Shown here piece by piece: positions 24,965 to 35,145 of a stretch of 64,000 nt of DNA. The translations under genes and the position numbers were made by a program. Position 1 is the first letter of the stretch, and the number at the start of each line of letters is the position of its first letter. Origin of the DNA: Streptomyces antibioticus (GTDB lineage: Bacteria > Actinomycetota > Actinomycetes > Streptomycetales > Streptomycetaceae); contig NZ_CM007717.1 in NCBI RefSeq assembly GCF_002019855.1, positions 1,677,570 through 1,741,569 on the forward strand, read 5' to 3'. Under the pieces are notes generated by a model. The model saw only the letters and a program-made list of their open reading frames with translations, ran no database searches and was not told the DNA's origin.

Positions 24965-26103
24965 CCGGAGACGGCCTTCGCCCAGCCCTGGGCGAGCACG
25001 GTCTTGGCCTTGCTCTGCTGCTCCTCGCTCGGGAAGGCGGGCGTCCCGGAGACCTGGGGCAGCTTGGCGGCGGCCGCCTTGTCGAGGGTGCCGGCCTGGT
25101 CGAGGGCGTTCATCAGCACCGGCCGGGCGTAGCCGGCGAGCCAGAGGTTCTGGCCCTCGGCGCTGTAGAGGTACTCCTGCCACAGCCGGGCGGCGGCCGG
25201 GTGCGGGGCGTCCTTGTTGATGGCCTGGGAGTAGAACTGGGCGAACTGTCCGTCGGAGGGGACCGCGACCTTCCAGTCCACGCCCTTGGTCCTGAACTCG
25301 TCCGCGTAACCGGCGTTGAGGTAGTCCCAGTCGATGCTGATCGGGGTCTCGCCCTTCTCGACGGTGGCCGGGGTGGACTCGACGGGCGTGTAGTTGCCGT
25401 TCTTCTTCAGCTTCGCGAAGAAGTCGAGGCCGGGCTGGATGTCGTCGAAGGAGCCGCCGCTGGCGAGCGCGGCCGCGTAGACGCCGCCGAAGGCCGCGCC
25501 GGACTTGGTGGGGTTGCCGTTGAGGGCGACCTGGCCCTTGTAGCGGGGCTTGAGCAGGTCGGCGAAGGTGGTGGGGCAGGAGCTGACGCGCTTGGCGTCG
25601 CAGCCTATGGAGATGTAGCCGCCGTAGTCGTTGTACCAGCGGCCCTGGGCGTCCTTCTGGCCCTCCGGGATGTCGTCGAACGCGGCCACCTTGTACGGCG
25701 CGAGCAGGCCCTGCTCGGCGGCGCTCAGCGCGAAGGAGCTGCCGAGGTCGAGGACGTCCGGGGCGCGGTCCTGGCCCTTGCGGGTGGTGACGGCGTTGAT
25801 CTCGTCCTGGCTGGAGCCGTCCGGGTTCTCGACCTCGATCTTGATGCCGTACTTCTTCTGGAAGCCGTCGATGAGGGCGCCGTAGTTGGCCCAGTCGCGG
25901 GGCAGCGCGATGGCGTTGAGCGTGCCTTCCTTCTTCGCCGCCTTCACCAGGGCGTCGAGACCGCCGAAGTCGGCGGCGGAGGTGGCGGTGGCGGCGTTCT
26001 TGCCGTCGGCGGTGGTGGAGTCGTCGGGGGCGGCGCCGCAGGCGCTCAGGGCGAGCGCGGCGACGACGCCGAGGGCGGCGGTTCTCGGCAGGGACACGGT
26101 CAC
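24961..26103 (-). CDS. ABC transporter substrate-binding lipoprotein (2-aminoethylphosphonate-type family 1)
   Basis: A 380-residue lipoprotein with signal sequence and lipobox LALSACG, cysteine near residue 22. The mature part resembles the family-1/iron-type binding proteins that include AEP, putrescine and thiamine binders: EGTLNAIALPRDWANYGALI, DVLDLGSSFAL and WDYLNAGYAD. It is first in the importer operon. The Asp/Ser/Tyr-rich pocket gives no safe ligand call. GTG start at 26101-26103 with GGAGAA upstream. The gene lies 35 bp from a 30-bp inverted repeat with perfect 12-bp arms that probably controls it. Confidence 0.9.
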   Translation of the reverse strand: MTVSLPRTAALGVVAALALSACGAAPDDSTTADGKNAATATSAADFGGLDALVKAAKKEGTLNAIALPRDWANYGALIDGFQKKYGIKIEVENPDGSSQDEINAVTTRKGQDRAPDVLDLGSSFALSAAEQGLLAPYKVAAFDDIPEGQKDAQGRWYNDYGGYISIGCDAKRVSSCPTTFADLLKPRYKGQVALNGNPTKSGAAFGGVYAAALASGGSFDDIQPGLDFFAKLKKNGNYTPVESTPATVEKGETPISIDWDYLNAGYADEFRTKGVDWKVAVPSDGQFAQFYSQAINKDAPHPAAARLWQEYLYSAEGQNLWLAGYARPVLMNALDQAGTLDKAAAAKLPQVSGTPAFPSEEQQSKAKTVLAQGWAKAVSG

Positions 26104-26138
26104 GGCTTCTCCAGGGGACGCGTGAGAATGCAGGAGAC

Positions 26139-26168
26139 GAGGGCAACTTGTCTGAACAAGTTGCCCTC
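26139..26168. promoter_or_regulatory. 30-bp inverted repeat between importer operon and GntR gene
   Basis: GAGGGCAACTTG (26139-26150) and CAAGTTGCCCTC (26157-26168) are perfect 12-bp arms around TCTGAA. The inner core CTTGTCTGAACAAG resembles HutC-type GntR operators (TTGTCTAGACAA-like). It lies 36 bp upstream of the binding-protein start and 147 bp upstream of the GntR start, where a repressor could act on both. As RNA in the importer leader it would also form a stable hairpin. Confidence 0.6.
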
Positions 26169-26314
26169 AGTACGCACGCCGCTGGTGTCCCCTTCATGAA
26201 CACCGGCGAAACCCTGAGCCCCGATTTCACGGACAGTTGCGACCGGGGGCGGGTCGCGCCGCGGGTCGACTACGCTGGTCAGACTGTGCACAGCGGTCGA
26301 CACGAAGGGGAAGC

Positions 26315-27055
26315 ATGCCGGCGCGACACGAGGAGATCGCCGACGAACTGCGCCGCGCGATCGGCCGCGAGGAGTACGCGGTCGGTGCGCTGCTGCCCGC
26401 CGAGACCGACCTCGCCACCCGCTACGGCGTCTCGCGCGGCACGGTCCGCCAGGCCGTCGCCGCCCTGACCGCCGAGGGGCTCATCGGCTCCCGGCAGGGC
26501 GCCCGCCGGGTGGTGCTGGCCAGCCGCCGCAGCCAGAGCTTCGCCGAACTGCGCAGCTTCGCCCAGTGGGCACGCGCGATGGGCCGCGCCGCGACCGGCC
26601 GGGTGGTCGCGCAGGAGTACCGGCCGGCCGGCGCCGAGGACGCCGTACGCCTCCAGGTGGACACCGGAAGCCCGGTGCTGCACGTGCTGCGGGTGCGCGG
26701 TCTCGACGGCGAACCGGTGCTGCTGGAGCGGACCGTGTACGCCGACTGGATCGCCCCCGCCGTCGAGCCGATCGAGCCCGACTGCCCGTCCGTGACACAG
26801 CGTCTGCTGGACGACACCGGGCTGGTCTTCGCCTACGGCGAGCACGTCATCGACGCGGTCGCGGCGGGGGCGCGGGACGCCGAGCTGCTCGGCGTGCGCC
26901 GCACCAGCCCGCTGCTGCGGGTCCGGCGGGTGACGACCACCTACGAGGGGCGTCCGGTGGAGTGGTCGGACGACCGGTACCGCTCGGACGCGGTGAGCTT
27001 CAGCGTCCACAACTCGATCGGCAACAACGCGCTGGCGCGCAAGACGGCCGGATGA
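26315..27055 (+). CDS. GntR-family regulator, HutC/UTRA type
   Basis: A 246-residue regulator. The N-terminal winged helix (about 1-70, with EEIADELRRAI, LLPAETDLATRYGVSRGTVR and GLIGSRQGARRVV) is followed by a UTRA effector domain (about 85-240; LRVRGLDGEPVLLERTVY, GVRRTSPLLRVRRVT, YRSDAVSFSV). UTRA proteins bind small ligands such as sugars, amino acids or phosphonates. Divergent from the importer operon, with a perfect palindrome between, it very probably controls uptake of its own ligand. ATG at 26315 follows GAAGGGGAAGC; an upstream frame start lacks family similarity. Confidence 0.92.
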   Translation: MPARHEEIADELRRAIGREEYAVGALLPAETDLATRYGVSRGTVRQAVAALTAEGLIGSRQGARRVVLASRRSQSFAELRSFAQWARAMGRAATGRVVAQEYRPAGAEDAVRLQVDTGSPVLHVLRVRGLDGEPVLLERTVYADWIAPAVEPIEPDCPSVTQRLLDDTGLVFAYGEHVIDAVAAGARDAELLGVRRTSPLLRVRRVTTTYEGRPVEWSDDRYRSDAVSFSVHNSIGNNALARKTAG

Positions 27056-27062
27056 GTCCGTG

Positions 27063-27515
27063 TCAGGTGGGTGAGCCCGAGGAGAAGCGCCGGAGCAGCG
27101 GGGAGAGCACCAGGACCGACTTGGTGCGCTCCACGAAGGGCTCCCCCGCGATCCGCTCCAGGACGCGTTCGAAGTGGCGCATGTCGGAGGCGAAGACCTG
27201 GGCGACCGCGTCCGCCTCCCCGGTGACGGTGGAGGCGGCCACGACCTCCTGGTAGCGCTCCAGGCCCCGCTGGATGGTCTCCGGGGAGGTGTTGCGCCGG
27301 CAGTAGATCTCGACGAACCCCTCGGTCTCCCAGCCGAGCGCCGCCGGGTCCACCCGTACGGTGAAGCCGGTGATGGCGCCGGTCGCCCGCAGCCGGTCCA
27401 CGCGCCGTTTCACGGCGGGGGCGGACAGGCCCACCAGGGCGCCGATGTCCGCGTAGGAGCGGCGGGCGTCCTCGGCGAGGGCGTGCACGATGCGTTCGTC
27501 GAGATCGTTCAGCAC
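27063..27515 (-). CDS. Lrp/AsnC-family transcriptional regulator
   Basis: A 150-residue feast/famine regulator: N-terminal helix-turn-helix (about 1-60, LNDLDERIVHALAEDARRSY and SAPAVKRRVDRLRATGAI) and C-terminal RAM/ligand domain (about 65-145, VTGEADAVAQVFASDM). It lies 10 bp downstream of the amino-acid permease gene and is almost surely cotranscribed with it. GTG start at 27513-27515. I infer that it binds the TTGCG arrays upstream of the permease (29168-29223) and of davA (15837-15900) in response to lysine or a related amino acid. Confidence 0.93.
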   Translation of the reverse strand: MLNDLDERIVHALAEDARRSYADIGALVGLSAPAVKRRVDRLRATGAITGFTVRVDPAALGWETEGFVEIYCRRNTSPETIQRGLERYQEVVAASTVTGEADAVAQVFASDMRHFERVLERIAGEPFVERTKSVLVLSPLLRRFSSGSPT

Positions 27516-27525
27516 AGTGGGATGA

Positions 27526-29019
27526 TCACTTCTCGGATGGTGCGGATGCTACGGACGGTGCGGTCACGGCGAGCCGGGAGCGGCGGTAGCCGTATCCGAA
27601 GTAGAACACGAGCCCGACCGCCATCCAGACTCCGAAGACCACCCAGGTGACGGCCGACAGGCTGCCCATCATCCAGACGCAGAACGCGAAGCCCAGCGCG
27701 GGCAGCACCGGCGAGAGCGGCACCCGGAAGGTGCGGGGCATCTCGGGACGGCTGCGGCGCAGCACCACGACGGCCACGTTCACGAGCGCGAAGGCGAACA
27801 GCGTGCCGATGCTGGTGGCGTCGGCGAGCTGGCCCAGCGGGATCGCGGCGGCCAGCACCCCGCAGAACAGGGACACGATCAGCGTGTTGGCGCGGGGCGT
27901 GCCGGTCTTCGGGTGGACCTTCGAGAACACCTTGGGCACCAGACCGTCCCGGGACATCGCGAACAGGATGCGGGTCTGGCCGTAGAGGACAGTCAGGACG
28001 ACGCTGGCGATGGCGATGACCGCGCAGAAGGCGAGCAGGGTGCCCCAGAAGGACTGGCCGGTCACCTCGCGCATGATCTGGGCGAGCGCGGCCTCGGAGT
28101 CCCCGAACCGCTGCCAGGGCTTGGCGCCGACGGCGACGGCGGCGACCAGGACGTACAGCGCGGTGACGATGACCAGGGACAGCATGATCGCCCGCGGCAG
28201 GTCGCGCTGGGCGTTCTTGGCCTCCTCACCGGCGGTGGAGGCGGCGTCGAAGCCGATGTACGAGAAGAAGAGCGTGGCCCCGGCGGCGCTGACGCCCGCC
28301 ATGCCCAGCGGCATGAAGTTCTCGTAGTTGCCCGAGCGCAGGCCCTGGACGCCGATCGCGCAGAACATCACCAGCGCGGCGATCTTCACGACCACCATGA
28401 CGGTGTTGGCGCGCGCCGACTCCCGGGCGCCGCCGAGCAGGAAGGCCATGGCGAGCAGCACGACGATCAGCGCGGGGAGGTTGAAGACACCGCCGTCCCC
28501 GGGCGGCGCCGACAGCGCGTCCGGGATGGTGACGCCGATCGTGCCGTCGAGCAGTTCGTTGAGGTACTCGCCCCAGCCGACGGCCACGGCGGCGACCGAG
28601 ACGCCGTACTCCAGGACCAGACACCAGCCGCAGACCCAGGCGACGAGTTCGCCCATCGTCGCGTACGCGTACGAGTACGAGGAGCCGGCGACCGGGATGG
28701 TGCCGGCCAGCTCGGCGTAGGACAGGGCGGAGAAGAGCGCCGTGAGACCGGCGATCACGAACGACAGGGTGACGGCGGGACCGGCCTTGGGGACGGCCTC
28801 GCCGAGGACCACGAAGATGCCCGTGCCGAGCGTCGCACCGATGCTGATCATGGTGAGCTGCCAGAGCCCGAGGGTGCGCCGCAGCGAGCCTCCCTCGCCG
28901 TGGCCGCCCTCGGCAACCAGGCGTTCGACCGGCTTGCGCCGCATCAGACGGGCGGCCGGCCCCGGGGACGGTGGGGCGGCCTGGGTGCGGTCCTGCGGGG
29001 GTGCGCCTTGGTCGAGCAC
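27526..29019 (-). CDS. APC-family amino acid permease (cationic amino acid transporter-like)
   Basis: A 497-residue amino acid-polyamine-organocation permease with 12-13 helices. The first helix carries the substrate-site motif ISIGATLGTGIFVVLG, and SYSYAYATMGEL and FFSYIGFDAASTAGEEAKN are typical of the CAT/YfnA group, which moves cationic and other amino acids. The start is GTG at 29017-29019 with AAGGAG 7 bp upstream. It is cotranscribed with the downstream lrp gene. Promoter architecture shared with the lysine-degradation operon makes lysine a candidate substrate. Confidence 0.9.
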   Translation of the reverse strand: MLDQGAPPQDRTQAAPPSPGPAARLMRRKPVERLVAEGGHGEGGSLRRTLGLWQLTMISIGATLGTGIFVVLGEAVPKAGPAVTLSFVIAGLTALFSALSYAELAGTIPVAGSSYSYAYATMGELVAWVCGWCLVLEYGVSVAAVAVGWGEYLNELLDGTIGVTIPDALSAPPGDGGVFNLPALIVVLLAMAFLLGGARESARANTVMVVVKIAALVMFCAIGVQGLRSGNYENFMPLGMAGVSAAGATLFFSYIGFDAASTAGEEAKNAQRDLPRAIMLSLVIVTALYVLVAAVAVGAKPWQRFGDSEAALAQIMREVTGQSFWGTLLAFCAVIAIASVVLTVLYGQTRILFAMSRDGLVPKVFSKVHPKTGTPRANTLIVSLFCGVLAAAIPLGQLADATSIGTLFAFALVNVAVVVLRRSRPEMPRTFRVPLSPVLPALGFAFCVWMMGSLSAVTWVVFGVWMAVGLVFYFGYGYRRSRLAVTAPSVASAPSEK

Positions 29020-29127
29020 GCGGGGACTCCTTCGTCGCTGGCTCTCGGCGCGACGGGGACCGGAGGCACACCTGCGCGAGCAGGGACCCACCGAGCGGGG
29101 TCCCCGCCACGCTACGTACAGCGCACG

Positions 29128-29157
29128 ACCCTATGAGCAGGGGCATAGCGGGTGTAA
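29128..29157 (-). promoter_or_regulatory. Predicted permease-lrp promoter
   Basis: Minus strand: -35 TTACAC (plus 29152-29157), 18-bp spacer, -10 TAGGGT (plus 29128-29133). The TTGCG array begins 11 bp upstream of the -35, exactly as at the davA promoter. Confidence 0.5.
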
Positions 29158-29167
29158 TGCAGCAACC

Positions 29168-29223
29168 TTGCGCATCCACGCAAGATCGTTGCGTTCCTCG
29201 CACAAGGCTGCGCTTTCGTTGCG
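29168..29223. promoter_or_regulatory. TTGCG box array upstream of permease-lrp operon (putative Lrp/AsnC site)
   Basis: TTGCG boxes start at 29168, 29189 and 29219 (spacings 21 and 30), with a weaker CTGCG at 29208. The first box forms a perfect inverted repeat with CGCAA at 29179-29183 (TTGCGcatccaCGCAA), and the second has a partial mate CGCAC. Inverted TTGCG/CGCAA pairs suit a dimeric Lrp/AsnC protein. The layout copies that before davA. Confidence 0.6.
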
Positions 29224-29259
29224 GCCCCGCGGAAAACACCCCCGCGGAGCCACCGGGCG

Positions 29260-30819
<1,560 letters not shown>

Positions 30820-30825
30820 TCACGG

Positions 30826-30853
30826 GGGCCCTTGGAGGATCCTCCGAGGGCCC
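30826..30853. terminator. Palindromic hairpin between SorC gene and guaB1
   Basis: A 28-bp palindrome, GGGCCCTTGGAGGA followed by TCCTCCGAGGGCCC, complementary apart from one G-T pair. It lies downstream of the SorC-type gene and is the second of two strong hairpins there, probably a backup terminator. No T-run follows, as is usual in Streptomyces. Confidence 0.5.
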
Positions 30854-30879
30854 GTTGATCGAGTGCCGGTCGACGAGGA

Positions 30880-30910
30880 AGAGGGGGCGGCCGATACGGC
30901 CGCCCCCTCT
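30880..30910 (-). terminator. Terminator hairpin after SorC-type regulator gene
   Basis: AGAGGGGGCGGCCG (30880-30893) pairs perfectly with CGGCCGCCCCCTCT (30897-30910) around a 3-base loop, 23 bp beyond the stop of the regulator gene. Confidence 0.8.
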
Positions 30911-30932
30911 CTCGATGCCCCGTCGGGCGCCG

Positions 30933-31952
30933 TCAGATCCCGTCCGGGTCCGACCGGTTGAGGGCCGGCTTGGGCGTCGGCCCCGCCGTCATCAGATAGT
31001 CGGCCGCGGACGTGTCCGTGACCAGGCTGGTGACCAGCCCGGACCGCAGCACCGCGTCGATCGCGGCGGCCTTGCGCTGCCCGCCCGCGATCGCGACGAC
31101 CTCCGGGATCCGGCGGAGCTGGTCGGCCTTGACCGTGATGCACCGCTCGCCCAGGTCGCGCCCGACCCGGCGGCCGTCGGCGTCGAAGAGGTGCGCGGAC
31201 ATCTCGGCGGCGACGCCGAGCGAGGCGTAGTGCGCCCGCTCCTCGTCGCTGAGCATGTCGTGCACCGTCGAGATGCCCGGCTCCCAGGAGCCGATGGAGA
31301 CACAGGCGACCGTGACCTTGTCGAAGTACTCGAAGGCCCGGGCGATCCCGGTCTGGTTGCGCAGCGCGGCCGCGGTGGCCGCGTCCGGCAGCAGCATCGG
31401 CGCGTAGATGGGGTGCGCGTCGCCGCCGGACACCTGGGCGGCGCGGCGGACGGCCTCCACCGAGCCGCGCTCGGCGGTCCCGGCGTCGTACACGCCCGTG
31501 AGCTGCACGACCGTGCACGGCGGCAGCCGGTCGAGGGCCGCCGCCATGTTGATGGTGGAGCGGCCCCAGGCCAGGCCCAGGACGTCCCCCTCGTTCACCA
31601 GCTCGCCGAGCAGATCGGCGGCCACTTCCCCCAGATTCTCCGGATCGGGCGAGTCCTCGGCGTCGGCCGGCGACTCCACCACCACGGCGTGCCGGAGGCC
31701 GTAGCGGGCGCGCAGCGCGTCGGAGCGCTCCGCGTCCAGTTCGGCCGGCACCCGGATCTCGATGCGTACGAGATCCCGTTCGAGGGCGGTCTCCAGGACC
31801 CGGGCCACCTTGAAGCGGCTGACGCCGAACTCCTCCGCGATCTGGATCTTGGATTTGCCCTCGAGGTAGAAGCGGCGGGCCATGGCCGCCGCCTGCACCA
31901 GCTCTGCGGGTCCCATCCGCATGGCTGACCGGCCTGCCGACATACCCGACAC
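30933..31952 (-). CDS. SorC/DeoR-type sugar-binding transcriptional regulator
   Basis: A 339-residue regulator with an N-terminal helix-turn-helix (about 15-60: LEGKSKIQIAEEFGVSRFKV) and a C-terminal sugar-phosphate-binding domain shared by SorC, CggR and DeoR relatives, with GLAWGRSTINMAAAL and TVACVSIGSWEPGISTV. The best start is GTG at 31950-31952, 6 bp after GAGGAG; an in-frame GTG at 31974-31976 lies upstream. Neighbouring rpe (pentose phosphate pathway) makes a pentose or triose phosphate effector plausible, though they are separated by 185 bp and appear to be distinct units. Confidence 0.88.
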   Translation of the reverse strand: MSGMSAGRSAMRMGPAELVQAAAMARRFYLEGKSKIQIAEEFGVSRFKVARVLETALERDLVRIEIRVPAELDAERSDALRARYGLRHAVVVESPADAEDSPDPENLGEVAADLLGELVNEGDVLGLAWGRSTINMAAALDRLPPCTVVQLTGVYDAGTAERGSVEAVRRAAQVSGGDAHPIYAPMLLPDAATAAALRNQTGIARAFEYFDKVTVACVSIGSWEPGISTVHDMLSDEERAHYASLGVAAEMSAHLFDADGRRVGRDLGERCITVKADQLRRIPEVVAIAGGQRKAAAIDAVLRSGLVTSLVTDTSAADYLMTAGPTPKPALNRSDPDGI

Positions 31953-32137
31953 GGCGATCTCCTCACTGCTGTTCACACTCTGGATACGCCGTTCATCCTC
32001 GCAGATTCGGCGGTCTTGATCAGCCCTGATGGGAGTCGTTCACGTTCCTGTGGCCCGGTGGCCGCACGGAGTGCGTGTTCAGCGGGCTGTCCGTACGGCG
32101 ATCCGTCCGGTGAACGCTCCCTGCCGCGGACCGGGCC

Positions 32138-32824
32138 TCAGTGGGCGCAGGCCCAGCTCGCCCCGGCCGTCGCCGCCTCCGCCCGGGCGCGCAGGGCGCG
32201 GACCGCCTCGGCCGGGTCCTCGGCGCCGTAGACCGCGGAACCGGCCACGAAGACGTCGGCTCCCGCGTCGGCGCACCGCTCGATCGTCGAGGCCGAGACA
32301 CCGCCGTCCACCTGAAGCCACAGTTCGAGGCCGTGCTTGCTGATCAACTCGCGGGTGCGGCGGATCTTGGGGAGCATGATGTCGAGGAACGCCTGGCCCC
32401 CGAAGCCCGGTTCGACCGTCATGATCAGCAGCATGTCGAGCTCGGGCAGCAGGTCCTCGTACGGCTCGATCGGCGTCGCGGGCTTGAGCGCCATGGAGGC
32501 ACGGGCGCCCTTGGCCCGGATCTCGCGGGCGAGCCGCACCGGGGCGGCGGCGGCCTCGACGTGGAAGGTGACGGACGAGGCACCCGCCTCGACGTACTGC
32601 GGGGCCCAGCGATCGGGGGCCTCGATCATCAGATGGCAGTCCAGCGGGGTGTCCGTCGCACGGGCCAGCGACTCTACGACCGGCACACCGAGCGTGAGGT
32701 TCGGGACGAAATGGTTGTCCATCACGTCGACGTGGAGCCAGTCGGCTCCCTCCACCGCCCTGGCCTCGTCCGCGAGGCGGGCGAAGTCGGCGGACAGGAT
32801 GCTGGGGTTGATCTGCGCGGCCAT
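32138..32824 (-). CDS. rpe: Ribulose-phosphate 3-epimerase
   Basis: Interconverts ribulose 5-phosphate and xylulose 5-phosphate in the pentose phosphate pathway. The 228-residue TIM barrel shows [25 protein letters not shown] (metal-binding His/Asp), [17 protein letters not shown] and [11 protein letters not shown] with the catalytic Asp. ATG at 32822-32824. The 185-bp gap to the SorC gene start shows no terminator I can support. rpe lies divergent from the MMPL gene. Confidence 0.97.
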   Translation of the reverse strand: MAAQINPSILSADFARLADEARAVEGADWLHVDVMDNHFVPNLTLGVPVVESLARATDTPLDCHLMIEAPDRWAPQYVEAGASSVTFHVEAAAAPVRLAREIRAKGARASMALKPATPIEPYEDLLPELDMLLIMTVEPGFGGQAFLDIMLPKIRRTRELISKHGLELWLQVDGGVSASTIERCADAGADVFVAGSAVYGAEDPAEAVRALRARAEAATAGASWACAH

Positions 32825-32925
32825 GCCCCAAGCCTGCCATGCCCTCCGGGGGCCGGCCGCACCGGTCCGCTCGGGCTGGGTGCGCGGGCGCGGGTGCGGG
32901 TACCGTCGTGGGCACACCGCGGGCC

Positions 32926-32963
32926 GTGGGGGGCTTGTCGCGCAGTTCCCCGCGCCCCTGACC
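32926..32963. repeat. Widespread Streptomyces intergenic repeat copy
   Basis: The stretch GGGGGGCTTGTCGCGCAGTT followed by CCCCGCGCCCCTGA is, from memory, a short element found many times between genes in Streptomyces chromosomes. It can fold: GGGGC and GCGCAG pair with their complements. It lies just before the MMPL start. Its function is unknown. Confidence 0.5.
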
Positions 32964-32976
32964 GACGGGGGTCGGC

Positions 32977-35145
32977 ATGACGAGCGGGAACGGTGGGACC
33001 ACAGCGCCCGGCAAGCGCGGGATCGCGCATCTCGTCTGCGGGCGGCGCGCCAAGTGGCTGGTGCTGGTGCTCTGGCTGGTGCTGCTGTTCCTGACGGCGC
33101 CGTTCGCCCAGAAGCTCACCGACGCCCAGGACAACGACGCGGCCTCCTGGCTGCCGGGCTCGGCGGAGTCCACCCAGGTGCTGGAGATCTCCAAGGACTT
33201 CCGTCCCGAGCAGATCCCCGCGGTCGTGGTGTACGCCCGCGACGGCGGTCTGACGGCACAGGACCGCGCCGCGATCGCCGAGGACGCGGTCCAGCTCAGG
33301 CAGCTCACCGACCACGGCATCCGGGGCGCCGAGACGCGCGGCCCGGTCTACGACCGGCCGGTGGACCCGCGCGCCGCCCAGATCTACGTCCCCATCACCA
33401 TGGACGAGCAGGGCTGGGAGCGCATCGCGCCGGCCGTCGACTCGATCCGTGACGTCGTCGGCGAGGGCGGCGACGGTCTCGCCGTGCACATCACCGGACC
33501 CGGCGGCACCTCGGCGGACTTCTCCGAGGCGTTCGAGGGCATCGACTCCACCCTGCTGTTCGCGGCGATGGGCGTCGTCATCGTCATGCTCCTGATCACC
33601 TACCGCAGTCCGACCCTGCTCGTGGTGCCGCTGCTCGCGGTGATCGCCGCGCTGTTCACCGCGCAGTCCGTGATCTACTTCCTGGCCGAGCACGCGGGCC
33701 TGACCGTGAACGGACAGAGCGCGGGGATTCTGACGGTGCTGGTGTTCGGCGCGGGGACGGACTATGCCCTGCTGCTGGTGGCCCGCTATCGGGAGGAGCT
33801 GCGCCGGCACGAGGACCGGCACGAGGCGATGGCGCTCGCCCTGCACCGGGCGGGCCCGGCCGTGCTGGCCTCCGGCGCCACGGTGGTGCTGAGCATGCTG
33901 GTGCTGCTGGCCGCCGAGATGAACTCCACGCGCGGGCTCGGCCCGGTCGCCGCGATCGGGGTGGCGGTCGCGCTGCTGGCGATGATGACCCTGTTCCCGG
34001 CCCTGCTGGTGATCTTCGGCCGCTGGATCTTCTGGCCGGTGATCCCGCACTTCGGGGCGCCCGACCCGACCGAGGGGGGCGTCTGGGCCCGCACCGGGCG
34101 CGGCATCGCCCGGCGTCCGCGCACGGTCTGGATCGTCACGGCCCTGGTCCTGGCCGTCTGTTCGCTCGGGCTGATCCAGTTGCGCGCGGAGGGCATCGGC
34201 AACGCCGACGCCTTCACCGGCACCCCCGACTCCATCACCGGCCAGCGGGTCTCCGAGGAGTACTTCCCGGCGGGCAGCGGCGACCCCCTGGTGATCGTCT
34301 CCGACGAGGCCCAGGCCGGGCAGGTGAGCCGGGCGGTCGCGGGCACCGAGGGCGTGGTGCCGGACTCCCTGGGCCGGCCACCGGGCACGAAACCGGTCCA
34401 CGACGGCCAGGTGCTGTTCGAGGCGACGATGACCGACCCGTCGGACAGCGAGGCCGCGAAACAGACCGTCGAGCGGGTCCGGGACGCCGTGCACGCGGTG
34501 CCCGACGCCGACGCCCAGGTGGGCGGCGGCACGGCGGCCCTGCTCGACATGGACCGGGCGACCACCCACGACAACCTGCTGATCATCCCGCTGGTGCTGA
34601 TCGTGGTCCTGCTGATCCTGGCGGCCCTGCTGCGCGCCGTGATCGCGCCGCTGCTGCTGGTCGGGACGGTGATCCTGTCGTTCGCGGCGGCGCTCGGCCT
34701 CAGCGCGCTCGCCTTCCGGCATGTCTTCGACTACGCGGGCGAGGCGACGGACTTCCCGCTCTTCGTCTTCGTCTTCCTGGTCGCCCTGGGCATCGACTAC
34801 AACATCTTCCTGACGACCCGGATCCGCGAGGAGGCCGGCCGCCAGGGCACCCGCCGGGGCGTGGTGACGGGCCTGGCGGCCACCGGCGCGGTCATCACCT
34901 CCGCCGGTCTGGTGCTGGCCGGCACCTTCGCCGCCCTCGGCACCCTGCCGATGGTCGCCTTCGCCGAGATCGGCTTCGCGGTCGCCCTGGGCGTCCTGCT
35001 CGACACCTTCGTCGTCCGCTCGGTCCTGGTGACGTCCCTGTTCCTGGACATCGGCCCGAAGGTGTGGTGGCCGCACCGCCTGGCGCGCGAGGACGGCACG
35101 GCCACCGGGGCGGAACCCGAGGAGGTCAGCCGGTCCGGCGGATGA
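32977..35145 (+). CDS. MMPL/RND-family transporter
   Basis: A 722-residue export protein with two repeats of one helix, a large extracytoplasmic domain and five helices. The paired RND motifs [18 protein letters not shown] (about 254-271) and [17 protein letters not shown] (second half) carry the proton-relay Asp residues. Actinobacterial MMPL proteins move lipids and siderophores or other lipophilic molecules; no cargo gene is nearby. Its stop overlaps the convergent rsmB gene by 20 bp. The ATG follows GGGGGTCGG. Confidence 0.92.
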   Translation: MTSGNGGTTAPGKRGIAHLVCGRRAKWLVLVLWLVLLFLTAPFAQKLTDAQDNDAASWLPGSAESTQVLEISKDFRPEQIPAVVVYARDGGLTAQDRAAIAEDAVQLRQLTDHGIRGAETRGPVYDRPVDPRAAQIYVPITMDEQGWERIAPAVDSIRDVVGEGGDGLAVHITGPGGTSADFSEAFEGIDSTLLFAAMGVVIVMLLITYRSPTLLVVPLLAVIAALFTAQSVIYFLAEHAGLTVNGQSAGILTVLVFGAGTDYALLLVARYREELRRHEDRHEAMALALHRAGPAVLASGATVVLSMLVLLAAEMNSTRGLGPVAAIGVAVALLAMMTLFPALLVIFGRWIFWPVIPHFGAPDPTEGGVWARTGRGIARRPRTVWIVTALVLAVCSLGLIQLRAEGIGNADAFTGTPDSITGQRVSEEYFPAGSGDPLVIVSDEAQAGQVSRAVAGTEGVVPDSLGRPPGTKPVHDGQVLFEATMTDPSDSEAAKQTVERVRDAVHAVPDADAQVGGGTAALLDMDRATTHDNLLIIPLVLIVVLLILAALLRAVIAPLLLVGTVILSFAAALGLSALAFRHVFDYAGEATDFPLFVFVFLVALGIDYNIFLTTRIREEAGRQGTRRGVVTGLAATGAVITSAGLVLAGTFAALGTLPMVAFAEIGFAVALGVLLDTFVVRSVLVTSLFLDIGPKVWWPHRLAREDGTATGAEPEEVSRSGG

